A stretch of 64,000 nucleotides of DNA from Xenoacremonium recifei (lineage: Eukaryota > Ascomycota > Sordariomycetes > Hypocreales > Nectriaceae), in the NCBI GenBank assembly GCA_012184525.1, contig WOFQ01000020.1, positions 1 through 64,000 of the forward strand, written 5' to 3'. The stretch's first letter is position 1, and each line of letters starts with the position of its first letter. Of the stretch, positions 21,136 through 32,122 are shown piece after piece. The notes under the pieces were generated by a model that had not been told where the DNA came from, did no database searches, and was given only the letters and a program-made list of their open reading frames with translations. Position numbers and translations under genes: made by a program.

Positions 21136-21972
21136 CTATACAGACGTCCCCAAGTACCCCTTTTGTCCAGCAACATAAGCAGCCGCACCCGCTACAGCAA
21201 GTCCTCCAATCCACGGCAGCATCCTCTGAGCCGCCGCCTTCGCATTCCTCTTCATCTTGTCAAATGCCACCTTCTTCAACGCCGCCGCCTCATTGACCCA
21301 GGGGAAGTCCTCTTTCGGCACCTCTTTGCCCAAGAACTCGCACAACGGCTCCCACCCGTCGCCCATGCGGTACTCTAGTAGCTGGCCTGGCGGCACCATC
21401 TTGCGCACGATGCGATGGTGGCGATCGTAAGCTTCACGGGCCTTCTCGCGCGCCTCATCGACGGTCTTCGCGCCAAACAGTCCCAGCATCATCTTACGGC
21501 TTGCCATGCCCGACTCGGAGCCCAGCAGCGGCTCGATGCAGTTGATAGCGAATGAGCCTGGGATCCCCCATAGCGTCTGCAGCACGCCCTCGTCGATGCT
21601 CTTAAACCACCGATCAAAGTCGCGGTTTACCAGTAGCACTTTGGCGTCAGGATAGGCCTCGATAAGCTCCTTGGCGAAAGGGGCCGCGACGTCTGTGGTA
21701 GCCTCGCAGCAGCCGTAGATCTCGTCCCATTCCTCGCGCGTGAACGGCTTGCCTGTGTACCCGGGCAAGAATGGGTATGAGGCGTCGGCGGCACGGTTAA
21801 AGACTTTCCAGTCGGGGTTGGAGTCGATGACCTTGATACCATGGTAGACATTCTCGTAGCCCAACATACTGAGGGCTTCACAAATGGATGCGGAGCCAGT
21901 GCGTGGAAGGCCTACTGAGAGGACCTTCATCTCGCGCTTGGGGCCGCCCGAGAACAACGGTTTGGCTGACAT
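21136..21972 (-). CDS. Sulfotransferase-family P-loop protein with C-terminal hydrophobic anchor
   Basis: 278 aa from the ATG at 21972 (MSAKPLFSGGPKREMKVLSV); the frame is open further upstream only from a non-ATG codon. The N-terminus carries VLSVGLPRTGSASICEALSM, the phosphosulfate-binding P-loop-like motif of fungal Sulfotransfer_4-type proteins. The family's second conserved stretch is AKVLLVNRDFDRWFKSIDEG. Such proteins are usually annotated as sulfotransferases or, loosely, as NAD-dependent epimerase-like. The C-terminus MLPWIGGLAVAGAAAYVAG is a hydrophobic helix preceded by a basic KMKRNAKAAAQR stretch, suggesting tail anchoring in a membrane. Substrate unknown. No intron seen. Confidence 0.8.
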   Translation of the reverse strand: MSAKPLFSGGPKREMKVLSVGLPRTGSASICEALSMLGYENVYHGIKVIDSNPDWKVFNRAADASYPFLPGYTGKPFTREEWDEIYGCCEATTDVAAPFAKELIEAYPDAKVLLVNRDFDRWFKSIDEGVLQTLWGIPGSFAINCIEPLLGSESGMASRKMMLGLFGAKTVDEAREKAREAYDRHHRIVRKMVPPGQLLEYRMGDGWEPLCEFLGKEVPKEDFPWVNEAAALKKVAFDKMKRNAKAAAQRMLPWIGGLAVAGAAAYVAGQKGYLGTSV

Positions 21973-22560
21973 TTTGCGGTTGTTTTGTGCAGTGTGTGTG
22001 TATGGTTGGTGATGGAGATGGTCAGACGTGGTAAGTATAAACAAGAAGCACTCAGATCTTCGTCGTAAGCACAACACACAAGGGCCTGTGGGTTTCTATT
22101 TAAGCGTCATCCTGCTAGGATCTTTGGTCGATAACGAGGGACGAGTTTTGGCCCCTCCGATCCGATCAGCGAACCCTATCAGCTCTCTCCGGGAATAGGT
22201 TCACGGGGAATGTAATGAAGTCTTACGCTAAACAAAACACTAAGTTACAGTGCTCCGTAAGTTACAGTTGCAATTGACCAGACCAGCCTCTCTCAATATG
22301 CCATATTTGCTCGATCCCGAATTCGAGTACGGAGCACTAATCAGGGGTCTCCAACCGAGCAAGCTACTGTACTTGTAGTTTGCCGAGCTTTGCTAGTGCG
22401 GAGCATGGGGAGCGCGTTCTCGCTCTCTATCTTCGAGAACTTCGCGTCTTACCCTTTCTCTCGCTCACCGTGTCCCTTGGCCGTAGTCACGCTTTCAGTA
22501 AGTCGTGCGTGCCATTTGTTACCTTGCAAGGCCTCAATTGGTCTTCGTCAATCCCCCACC
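21973..22560. other. Divergent intergenic region containing an 11-bp inverted-repeat pair
   Basis: It separates the sulfotransferase-like gene (minus) from the coiled-coil gene (plus). AGTGCTCCGTA at 22250-22260 and its exact reverse complement TACGGAGCACT at 22328-22338 bracket an 89-bp segment. A direct AAGTTACAG repeat flanks the left arm. Confidence 0.6.
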
Positions 22561-23669
22561 ATGGCCATATCCACTTACCCATTTCTCGACGAGCCTGACA
22601 TTCAGGAGGCCAACGGGCTAGCATGCTGGCTCGGCAGCCGCTACAGCGAGATGGGGCCAGGCCAGTTCACGGCGAGGCTCGTCCATACCATCTCGCGCAT
22701 GCTCGAAGGCAATATTATTAGATGGGATTGGAGCCTTAGCGATCTACATAAGGATATTCTTGCGTACTGTATGTCATCTCCCCGCTTGAGAAGGTCATGT
22801 CTTTCTGACCCCCTGGAGACTATGAACTTTACCCAAACACTTCCGAGCCTCCTCATGATCGTGCCTCGCTTTCAGAGGACTATGTAGAGGATATTGACGC
22901 GGAGCGAACCGGCCTCTATGTCCTCAAAGAGTCCATTCTAGAGCTCCTCTGCGAGCTAGAACACTATCCACCACAGACGGAGACCGAGTTCCTAGCGCGG
23001 TTCCTCCACAGACTTGATGTTGACCCATCTCATTTTGGCATCAGTGAGGACGATTATAGTGGCTTCGTCGACGAAGATGCAACCCGTCCTCTGCCACCCC
23101 CGACAACGCTCCGAGGCCTTGCTTCCCTGCAGACAACTCATTTTCCACCTCGCATGATCGTACGGGACTTGAAACGTCGCCGACTGGACGACAATAACCC
23201 TCCTCAGCCTCGCCTTCAAGCCATTGTTCCCTTTACCAAGCCTACAGAGGCATTGATTCCTCAATCCCGGCATGATGAACTTCTAAGGGAGATGGAGGCC
23301 AAGTTCCAAAAAGAGCGAGAGAGTAGAATTGCCGCAGAGCATCTTGCCGACTCAATAGATCAACAGAACAAGAAAATCCTGGAAATAACCAAAGCTTTCC
23401 AGGCTGATCGCGAAAGGATCTCGAACGAGCTTTATGAGGAGATGCAGAACAAGTTCATATCTGAGGTGGGAGACCGATTTATATCGAAAAGGGAATACGA
23501 TATAACGTACAACAAGTACCAGAAGCTCCAGGAGAAAGTCAAAGCGCAGCAAGACCAGATCACGGCGCTTCAGCTCAATGAGACGCGTCTGCTCGAGTGT
23601 GGCATGTCCTGGACGGCAGAGAGAGATGCGCTGCGGAAGCGGGTTGCGGAGCTTGAGCGTGAGCAATGA
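22561..23669 (+). CDS. Coiled-coil protein, 352 aa, unknown
   Basis: Exons 22561-22768 and 22819-23669. The donor ACT|GTATGT, branch TTCTGAC and acceptor CTGGAG give a continuous frame: exon 1 starts MAISTYPFLDEPDIQEANGL and ends in DILAY; exon 2 continues YYELYPNTSEPPHDRA. The N-terminal half is acidic and helical (LKESILELLCELEHYPPQTE). A basic stretch MIVRDLKRRRLDDNN sits near residue 190. From about residue 225 to the end it is one long coiled coil (ELLREMEAKFQKERESRIAA to LRKRVAELEREQ). I do not recognise the family; a structural or scaffolding role is possible. Without splicing, the frame would stop at 22885. Confidence 0.72.
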
Positions 23670-23862
23670 TTTCTTGCAAAGTCATACCCTAGGATAAAGG
23701 TTGTTTATTGTGTTAGATTTGTTATTCCCTGTATAAGTAATATCCTACCTAGTGAATCCCTATATTCCCATTCACATTCTGATATGCCTGCCTACCTTAT
23801 GTCCTTCTCCCTTGGCCGTACTGTATCCTCCATAACCATATATATCCCACCCATTTCCAATA

Positions 23863-25706
23863 TTATACCACAGATATCATTCTTCGTTGTCTCTTCAGCT
23901 TCCTCCTCTTCTCCTCTTCCCTCTCTTCCTCTACCGTCACCCCATCCTCACTCTCCTCCTCGCTCAGCATGTCCGCCTGTCTCAGGGCCAGCTGCAGATT
24001 TGGTTGACTGAAGCGATTGTACACTAAGAACCGGTTCCTGCCCATCTGGCACGAGTTCACCGGTCTCGGTTGCAGCGAAGCCACCCGTTGAATCTCAACC
24101 GCATCCTCGTGTATCGGCTTTACACCAAACGCCCAGTACGCCACACTCAGCGCAGGGATACTCAGTCCATGGACCACAATTGAGAAGAACACAAGCCAAT
24201 ATACGACAGGGCTTAGTGCCTTTACAAGTGCCGTTTCCTCATCATCCCCTTCACCCAGCTTCGGGAATTGCATCAGGGCCGTCTCGACGTAGAACACGGC
24301 GCCCGCGCCGATAGGCCCAAAGTATCCCATGAACAGCGCCTCTTTGTAATCGCGACACACGCCGGGCATGAGGCGGTACATCGCGAGCACGGCTGGAATG
24401 CGGCGCAGGAAGAGCACCAGGGCACCGAGCCCGAAGAGGCGGCCGACGGTGAGGCCCGTTTCGTCGGTCGCGGCGAGGTCGTCCCAGGGAATGATTGTTC
24501 CGATGTGCATGAAGCCGCCAAGGTTCAGCAGCATGTCGATGCTGGAGTTGACCTCATCGTGGCGCTCTTCGTTGCCGTGGAGGTAATGGCCATCCCAGTT
24601 AAGAGCGCAGCCAGCGACGAAACAGGCCAGGAGATCGTCGGTTCCGATGGCGCCACAGGTGCCCACGATGAAGAGGCCTAGAGACGTCGGCAATAAGAAG
24701 TAGGATTCGTCTTCGACCCATTCTCTATAAGAAACAACATCATCAGTCAGCACTTCGGGCGTAAACCCTCTCAGGGTCCGTTCAGGGGTATCATCGAACA
24801 TACCTCTTAAGAGCAAATCGGATGGCTTTACATAGCAGATACCCAACCACAATCCCATACGCAACGGACATTAGCACCGTATACAGCCACGTATCAACCA
24901 CCCAGCTCTTTATCGCCTCACCCACCCCTCCTCCATCCCTCCCAGGACTCTCCAGGGCATCCATCCTCCCTGCCTCATCCTCTCCCGTACCCGAGCCTTG
25001 CGTACATCTCATCAAATACGTGGCCAGCATGAGAAACGGAAAACCAAAACCATTGTTGGCGCCTCCCTCCGCCGAGATGATCTCTCGTAAAGGCCGCCGC
25101 ACGTAGTTGTCTGCAAAAGGTCCCTTCGCGATGGCCTGGGATAGGATCGGATCTGTGCAGGTCACGCAGCTAGACATGACCAGGGCAGACAGCAGCGAGA
25201 GATTCGGCACCGTCGCGAGGATACAAGCAGTAGTGCTGAGCCATTGCAGGGTCATGATCGGGATGAGGCAGATGAGAAGCTCGCGCCAGCGCTGCCAGGG
25301 GTACTTAGCTGGGAGTTGGAAGCCCGCGATGACTAGTTGTACGCCAATGATGACGCGGGTGACGCCCTACATTGAACTTTCACATTAGCGGTGTCTTCAA
25401 ATGTTGGTTGGTAAGGTAGGAGGCCACGAACCAGCGTAATAGCATTTGTCTGTCCAGGCTCCGCAGATCCCCATCTTCCGCTGTGCACGAACTTGGCAGA
25501 CAACGGTCCAAGAGCAATACCAATCACAACCGCAGGTACTACCAAATCATCAGCAATATCTCGCACCAAAGGGAAGAGGGAGACCTACACGCTTCACCCA
25601 AGTACCACCTCCTCTTGATCTTCGCTGACACGATACCATAAAGAATAATAAAAGAGCCCAAAACACCAAGCACAATATTTAGCTCACTTACGTCCAGCGT
25701 CGGCAT
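23863..25706 (-). CDS. Na+/H+ antiporter, CPA1 family (fungal NHA1/sod2-like)
   Basis: Exons 25706-25589, 25538-25432, 25366-24804 and 24724-23863; 549 aa. All junctions keep frame and restore family signatures: exon 1 to 2 gives WYLGEALPAVVIGIALGPL, exon 2 to 3 gives NAITLGVTRVIIGVQLVI, and exon 3 to 4 gives FALKREWVEDESYFLLP. Many hydrophobic helices are visible, with conserved CTDPILSQAIAKG, AEGGANNGFGFPFL, GTDDLLACFVAGCALNWDG and YFGPIGAGAVFY; the acidic pairs in TDP and TDD are the family's ion-binding positions. It would exchange Na+ (and K+ or Li+) for protons at the plasma membrane. The cytosolic tail is short and ends in an acidic-then-basic stretch, without the long tail of yeast Nha1. 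Tail-to-tail with the 22561-23669 gene. Confidence 0.93.
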
Positions 25707-26969
25707 ATTGGCATCATTGACGAGGTCGAGAACGACGAAAGACCGCCAAGCCCTCGGGAGGTGCCAAGAGGTTTTACACTACACCAGCTCTCGAACCCTC
25801 CCGCGCGCCGGAAAACGAGCCGAGACAGCGCCTCATCGCTGCGATGCTTCGTTACCGAGAGACGGGGCGCTGCAGCTTTCTTTGCTTACCTGGCCCGTGG
25901 GATCTTCCGGGCTGGGAGAGACAGGTAGCTTGAGATCGGCCGAGATGATGGCTGTGGGAGGCGCTGTGGGAGGCGCTGTGAGGGGCGAGATACCGAGACA
26001 GAATGCCAAGAAAATGGAATGTATGGGTCGTGCAGATGGGAATCAACATGATTACATATGTTCGCACGGAAATGCATCTCACATGTGTGTTGTGTGGCGA
26101 AGTGTCCAAAGTCTCTATCGTCAGTATACCATGTCGTATGCATCGTGACGATTCATTCGTAACCCCCACGGCCCAGCTACCCGTCCTCCCGCTTTGGGAT
26201 ACTAAAATAGCTCCCTGCAACTCTATATCGACGTAGAGATGAGGCTCGTCGATCTTAATGCCAAGCTCCCCTAGCCCGAACGCCCGCTGGGATGCCGATG
26301 TCTCATACTTTCTTCCCGCCAACCCCTGCACTGGTATTGCGCGTCCGTCAGGTCTCAACTATTAACGTCACTACAGAGCCGATCACGGGCTCGTCCTATC
26401 CGGATCCCACAGAACCCGTATTACTTCCCGTCATCTCCATCAACGTGAGGCTGACCATCGCTCTGATACGCTCTTCAAGTGCAGTGTTTCTCCAGTAGGG
26501 GACCGGTTGCCAAGCCGGCTGTCCAAGACAAACCCCATCAAGGAGAGACATAGATAGGCCAAATTATAAGATTAATTGGACCTTTTGCAAATGGATGTCC
26601 CTGACGTAGCCACTTTATTCATTGCAGTCAACGGGGTATCGGCCGTCAATCACGAGCCTGGGACAGGGCTGGACTAAATATCTCCTGTATGATGCGAGAT
26701 ATCAGAATATGGATGACCATGGTCCCAAGCAAGCCAGGATTGAGGCTATTATTAGATTTGGACTACTTGGATGTTGCAGACCTATCAGGTCAAATGTAGA
26801 GTCAAAACATCAAGGCAGATATCTAATGATTCCCTACAACTTAAGCTTCTTCGCCGTCGCTCTCGATCCCATCATTTTGCCGTGCCTGACGACGGTAATA
26901 AATACTTTTACACTATTTACCCTTATCTCCAGGTCTGCAAAAAAGGAAACTGCACCCCTCATGCATCCC
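25707..26969. other. Intergenic region, about 1.3 kb
   Basis: No supported gene. It starts with the antiporter promoter. A short GC-rich tandem repeat (GCTGTGGGAGGC twice, then a variant) is at about 25947-25982. Confidence 0.5.
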
Positions 26970-27138
26970 TTCACAGCATTTTTAACCTCCCCTAAGCCTT
27001 CGTGCCTACAGCATATACTCCGCTTTCTAGCACTGGGGGATTTCACAGCAGTTTTAGACCCTCCTAAACCTTCGTCCCTCACGTTGCCATTGGTGCACAT
27101 CGTTTTCACAGCATTTTTAGACCTTCCTAAGTCTTTGT
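26970..27138. repeat. Three imperfect 34-bp direct repeats
   Basis: Copies start at 26970, 27042 and 27105, each reading TTCACAGCATTTTTAGACC or a close variant (T/G, A/G changes) then TTCCTAAGTCTTTGTCC-like. Spacers are about 38 and 29 bp and are unrelated. In translation the copies appear as recurring AVK motifs on the minus strand, in an ORF that is probably not real. They lie just beyond the 3' end of the decayed P-type ATPase gene. Confidence 0.75.
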
Positions 27139-27149
27139 CCACCCCTACT

Positions 27150-28870
27150 TTTTTTTCCCTAATCTCCAGGAAGTACCGGTTTGGAGTTTTGTGAAGCGAA
27201 GGACATCCTCTCTGTTTGAAGATGACAGTCTTGACAACGGGAATGCAAGTAGGGGGAACAGGGTGACGAAGCCCACCACAATCGCCCAGAAAAGAAAGTG
27301 ATTGCGCCAGATGTCGTAGATCCACTGGGTGAAATCCTTCTTCAACCCGCGCTGTATACGAAAGAAGGATCGGCGTTTGTCAATCATCTTCTAGGCGAGG
27401 AACAGAGCAAACCAAGTGAGGCGAGCGAACGTCGTTGCGCACGCACGAGAGAATGTATCGCAAGTGGGAATACAAACAGACTAGACTTGTACTCAAAGCG
27501 CAAGCCGACCATCAAGGCCCCAACCCATGTCATATTCTCAGCCAGAACATGGAAACCGAATTTTGGGATATTATCACAGATACGTGGTGTTTCTTCTGTT
27601 GCGGCAACGATTGACGCAAAAGATCAGTGAGTACAACATCAGACGCGTCCTTCACCACATCAGAACCAGCCAGGCCCATGGTGAATTACAGCGTAGGCTC
27701 GACGAAGCGAGTAAGGATCGATTACGCCATCGCAGGCCTATCTACTACCATGGCGCAAAAGTTCTTGCCACGATGGAGAGCCTCGATCATCCGGGCTTAA
27801 GTGTTGGGCACTCATCGAGCGATAAACAGGGCAACACGGCAAGTTGATCGGCTCCCTCGTCTGACAATGCATCAAATTCGGCAGCAGTCGTAATCCTAGC
27901 ACTTGAAACATCTATCAAGGTATAGCCAACGTTTATGGGCGAGGCTCCTACCTCAATAGCAATTATGCAGTCTCCGGATGGTCTCCCGTAAGTATGTAGG
28001 CGGAGATGCCAACCCTGCGACACTCGCGTACAGCGGGAGCAGTCTCAAGACGAGGATCAGACAGGCCATTCAGACCGTGAAACAGGAAGTCACAATCGAC
28101 CTTTGATCGATAAATTTCTTCATTCTGCATCGAACCGTGTGGCATGGCTTCGAGGCGAAATCCATGATTCGTAATCCCATGCCAGCCAGCTCCATGTTTT
28201 GAAAGACCTCTCGTTGGAATTCTTCAGACAAAGGGCGAGATTCTCAGGATCTTCAGGGCAGTAGGAATTGCAAACATCGACGGCACGTTCCACTGCGTCC
28301 TTGATTAGAGTGTAGTAGTTTCCGGACGATTGTCCTTGATGATGACAGACATTCGCTTGACATCCGAACCAAACAGAAGTTCGGCAAGCTGGCTATATGA
28401 ATTGCTTCGTCATGGCTGATAAGACGACTCCAATTCCGATCGAATCTAACCACAAAAACTTGAGTGCCTATATCATTGAGATCACATCGACCATCCCAAA
28501 GCTCGCCTTTCTGGACCAGAGTTGCCAGGTTCGCCAAAGACGTAACCCGGAAGAAGTCTCGGAGGGCCAGGACGCTTTGGCCAAGAAGATAGCTTGCAGA
28601 CTCCAGAGTTCCGTGAGAGAATTTTGTGCTTCTTTGAAGTGTATTTCTCGAGGCTAGCGTTTGTCGAAATGGGAACTGCTTGTCGTGGGTCAATAGTGTA
28701 CATTCCCTTTATGAGTTGCTTTATACCACGAGCTACCATTTTGTTCTGCGTCAATGAACCAGTCTTGTCGGAACAAATATCGGCCAACACTAAGAGCTTC
28801 GAGAGGCTTGGCGTTTCGGACAACGACATGTCTCTAGGTCGTGTCTGGTTGGAGACGTCTTGACCAACCC
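27150..28870 (-). pseudogene. Decayed, N-truncated ENA-type (type IID) cation P-type ATPase
   Basis: On the minus strand, pieces of one P-type ATPase appear in order but in different frames. In order they are VVVRNAKPLEAL (about 28830-28796), ADICSDKTGSLTQNKM with the phosphorylated Asp, TSLANLATLVQKGELWDG from the nucleotide-binding domain, VRECRRVGISAYILTGDHPETA, then MIEALHRGKNFCAM, GLAGSDVVKDASDVVLTD, CDNIPKFGFHVLAEN and TQWIYDIWRNHFLFWAIVV. Lesions: a frameshift just before the DKTG region, another directly after TGDHPETA, loss of the GDGVND motif with a stop near 27735, and a small deletion frameshift near 27620. The N-terminal third, with the first membrane helices and TGES motif, is not found upstream. 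Na+/K+ efflux was the likely ancestral role. Decay is by indels rather than only C-to-T changes, so RIP is not the obvious cause. Confidence 0.85.
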
Positions 28871-29159
28871 CCTTATTCGACTTACCCTATACGGATTTGT
28901 AAAAGTGCTGTAAGATCATCTCCAACCAGCCATCAACCACCAAGCAAGGCAGACGGTGTTTTTACTTAGGGCAGCAATTCGTTATGCAGTTCTGGGGCTC
29001 GTCCATTCGTTGTTCTCCAACGGCGCAGCAGAGGTTGAATGCATATGGACAAATACACAACTCAGGGATAATGAAAGAACATATCCCAGTAAACATTCAT
29101 CGATCATGACAATAATTACCCTATAATACAAAATCCTAACTCCTTATCCCGCGAATCAT

Positions 29160-29567
29160 TTATATAGCACTCATATGATGCACACAGCACCGCCAATCCC
29201 CTCCCGGCCCCTGCCGAAACACACTCGAACACATCGCATCCGTGCCCTTCATCTCGCCCTTCTCCAGCCTCCAGACCGTGACGCGATACAGCAGCGCCGA
29301 GCTCATCATATCAACCTCGACAAACTCCGGATCGTCGTGGATCTTGTACGCCGTCCAAGGCTCGAAGTCATCAATGCGCTCGGCGAGCGTCGGCTCCGTG
29401 CGAGGGGAAGACACGCGGCGGTCCGGCTCTGTGAGGATCGCATCGGGGGTCATGTATTTGTGCAGCGTGGCAGGTTTGTCGCAGAGGGCGCGCCAGAGGA
29501 GGGCTGAGGCTTCGAGAGTGCCCTCTTTGTTGCGGGTGTAGATGGTGTTGGGTTTCTTCTCGCCCAT
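29160..29567 (-). CDS. Small NTF2-like (DUF4440/SnoaL-type) protein
   Basis: 135 aa from the ATG at 29567 (MGEKKPNTIYTRNKEGTLEA) to the stop at 29160. The layout is an N-terminal helix (LEASALLWRALCDKPATLHKY), then a loop with a proline-rich segment, then beta-strands ending DWRCCVHHMSAI. This matches small alpha+beta-barrel proteins of the NTF2/DUF4440 type, which act as stress-related or enzyme-like domains. No catalytic residues can be assigned. The open frame extends upstream of 29567 only from non-ATG codons. It sits alone between the ATPase pseudogene and the Pal1 gene. Confidence 0.72.
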   Translation of the reverse strand: MGEKKPNTIYTRNKEGTLEASALLWRALCDKPATLHKYMTPDAILTEPDRRVSSPRTEPTLAERIDDFEPWTAYKIHDDPEFVEVDMMSSALLYRVTVWRLEKGEMKGTDAMCSSVFRQGPGGDWRCCVHHMSAI

Positions 29568-30338
29568 GGTGATAATAATGCAAGTGATACGACTTGGAAA
29601 GGGTTCTCTTTTGCTTTGAAGTTGCTTCTCGTGTATGCAGTGCCTCGTTTCTACTGGCAAAATTCGTAAAATAAAATATCCAGGCGATTTAGGACGGGAG
29701 AGTTGGTGATGATATAACCTCCCAGCCATTGCGTGTAAGTGACACCCAGAACTTGGAATTCCAGGATCCCTGCCCACCCTTGACGTCAGCGGTGGACGGC
29801 ACCCAACAGGGCGATCATCAACCACAACAAGAAACCATGCGGGAAGCACGGGATTAGACGGCACAAAATGTCATTTGTTACTTTCTGGTCGTTCAATGGA
29901 TTTCCAGGCTAGAGAATGATCGCATGGGCTCTGGATTTGACGATGGCTGGTTGTTTCATCATGGTTGCTGTTGTCATGGTGGCCATCGCTCATGATATCT
30001 GCTCGAGGCTTATTCAAAGGCATGAGGAAAAATGCACATACTTCGGCTTTCTAGTGTCAAGTGCAGCGTATAGTACCATTTTGAGCTTAATTGCAGTCAT
30101 CTCAGTATCAGGGGCTCTCATAAGAAAAGGCCTTGCTCTATCCCTCAACGCCTCCATCTCTTCATATGTGCCTTCGTTGCGTGGTTCCCGCGTATCATGT
30201 ACCTCTCTGCCATTCCCATGTATACAGGCAGCCCCTAGTATATAAAATTTCCATAAAGTCTTGATTCCTGAACGCCATCTCAAATGAAATTCATGTGCAC
30301 GTGGTTGCAGCATGAGTTTCGATTCTCCAAGTTTTCTC
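29568..30338. other. Intergenic region with a possible small membrane-protein ORF
   Basis: Mostly 5' flank of the NTF2-like gene and 3' flank of Pal1. A plus-strand ORF at 29916-30245 (109 codons, real ATG) encodes two hydrophobic stretches (MAGCFIMVAVVMVAIA and STILSLIAVISVSGALI). It has no recognisable family and a competing minus-strand ORF of similar length, so I do not call it a gene. Confidence 0.4.
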
Positions 30339-32122
30339 TCACTCAACAACAGCGACCTTCTTCCGACGAATGCTCCCGAAGCGCCTCTTAAGACCGTCAC
30401 TGAGCCGCTTGCCAGTGGTGTTACTTCGTTGCAAATCCGAGCTGTTCGAGTATCCCGAGCCTGGGGTCTCGTTGCTGAAGCTGCGGTGATGGGTGACGGG
30501 GGGCCGCGTCTGCATCTCGTACTCGTTCTGCTTGCCGTTGCCGTAGCGCTTCTTCTCTTTCAAGTCGCGCTCGAGGGTGTAAGAAGGTTCGCCCTTGCCC
30601 TTGAGATCATCCGGATGATAGCGCTGGAAATTGTTAGACTGGAGGGGTTTTTCTCTTTTCGCGAAAGACTAAGACTTACAATACCATCCCATCGCTTGTA
30701 TGCGCCTCCTGCGGCGTCAGGCTCCCTCATCAAGTCGGCGCCCTCAGTGTAATAAATCTTCTGTCCCCTCATGTCCTCAGCGCCACTGGGGATGATCGCA
30801 GTGCCTTGAAGTGGCATGTGTCGCTCAAGCGAATCCTGCATGTATTCCCGGGGGGTTGCGCGGATTGCTTCCAAGTTGGTGTCATGCACAGCCTCGAGAG
30901 GGGGATACTTGACATTGGTGTTGCGGCTGGCGAGCGTCGCATCGTAGGGACCACCATGGTGATAAGTGCCGCCAATGGTGTCGAGCGCATCAATTACATC
31001 GGTTGGGGGCATGTGCTTCCTTCGCAGGTGAGGGGCGCGATCAGCTGCGCGCGTCTCCTTCTTGATAATATCGAGAGGTCGATGAGACATGTCGCCGGGA
31101 TATCGCTGATTGAGAGAAGAACTTCGGTGGAGGCCTACGTTTCCGTCGCTGAAGCTCCGGTTATGATGCGGCCTCGGTCGCTGTGGCGGAGGCGATTGCG
31201 CGCTGGAGGAACGAGTGTTGGCGCTGTTGGGGGGATAGCGTCGCGAATTATTGGCTGCAGGTCGAGGTGATGGCGAGGCAGGAGGTGAAATGAGCTCTTC
31301 GTGTGTGTCGAGGCGCGCAGTGTTAGAGAAGGGGTTTGATGGATGGAAGCTGTCGCGACTCGGCGAGGCTGAGGTGGGCGGGGTGGGATAGCTGCTGGTC
31401 TTGCGATGGTTGCTGCTGTTTTTCTGGAGGCGAGCAGGTGTTTGCTGGATTGGGGATCTGATGCGGGCTGGATATTTCTCGTTCGCTTGCTTGCTGGGTG
31501 AGATAGAGAGCTGTCGCAATTGACTGATGTGCGAAGAGCCGATGCCGGTTTCTTGACTCGGTTCGGGGGCCGTCAGAGGGTCGAGGATGTACTTCCTGGC
31601 CTGTGACGAAAGCGCGGCAGAGTTAGTACCGTTGGGTATCGAATGATCGAACGATGGAACGATCGGAAAAAACAGTGAGTGGCTTGCAATTGAAAGTTCA
31701 GAGGAAAACGCTGAAGATGGGGCAGCTTCGAATACGAAAAGTTTAAAAACAGCAGGCGAACCACGTCAAGCCTTGGCCAGCAAGGCACACGAATGAGCGC
31801 ACGCATCGTCAGCGGGTTGCGCGGCGCGATGACGGCAGCCTTTCACACCCAAAATGATGTTGCTGACGAGGAAGATCCTCTAGTCAGAAGAACCTAGCAC
31901 GGAAATCCAGGCTCGTGGAGGGGACGTTCGGGGAGACACAGCCATGGGAGTGACGCAATCAAGGGTCCAACTGTGGTCCCTTGACGTTTTTGCGCTGAGG
32001 GAAGACGTAGTGCTGGAGATCGGGACGATCGGGGGGGATGGAATCAGAGAGTCCGGGACGGACGGGATGAAAGAGAGTGCGTTGCGACGTACCCATTCCT
32101 TGTCCATGGCGGAATCGTCCAT
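30339..32122 (-). CDS. Pal1-family cell morphology protein
   Basis: Exons 32122-32093, 31600-30680 and 30623-30339; 411 aa. The first exon is only 30 bp (MDDSAMDKEW) and ends at a strong donor TGG|GTACGT; a 492-bp intron leads to ARKYILDPLTAPEPSQETG, which is the expected continuation in Pal1 proteins. The second junction (ATT|GTAAGT to CCAG|CGC) gives WDGIRYHPDDLKGKGEPS. The Pal1 signature is present: GGTYHHGGPYDATLASRNTN with KYPPLEAVHDTN. The rest is Ser/Pro/Arg-rich and disordered, with a basic end (LKRRFGSIRRKK). Pal1 proteins act at endocytic sites and in polarised growth and cylindrical shape. The long first intron is unusual in this window. Confidence 0.9.

Noticed and set aside
26622..27194. 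190-codon plus-strand ORF over the repeats
   Set aside because: It opens in unrelated intergenic sequence and its C-terminal part is the translation of the 34-bp repeats; no domain or splice support.
26834..27325. 163-codon minus-strand ORF over the 34-bp repeats
   Set aside because: Its repeated AVK-containing pieces come from the DNA repeats, and it has no domain; treated as noncoding.
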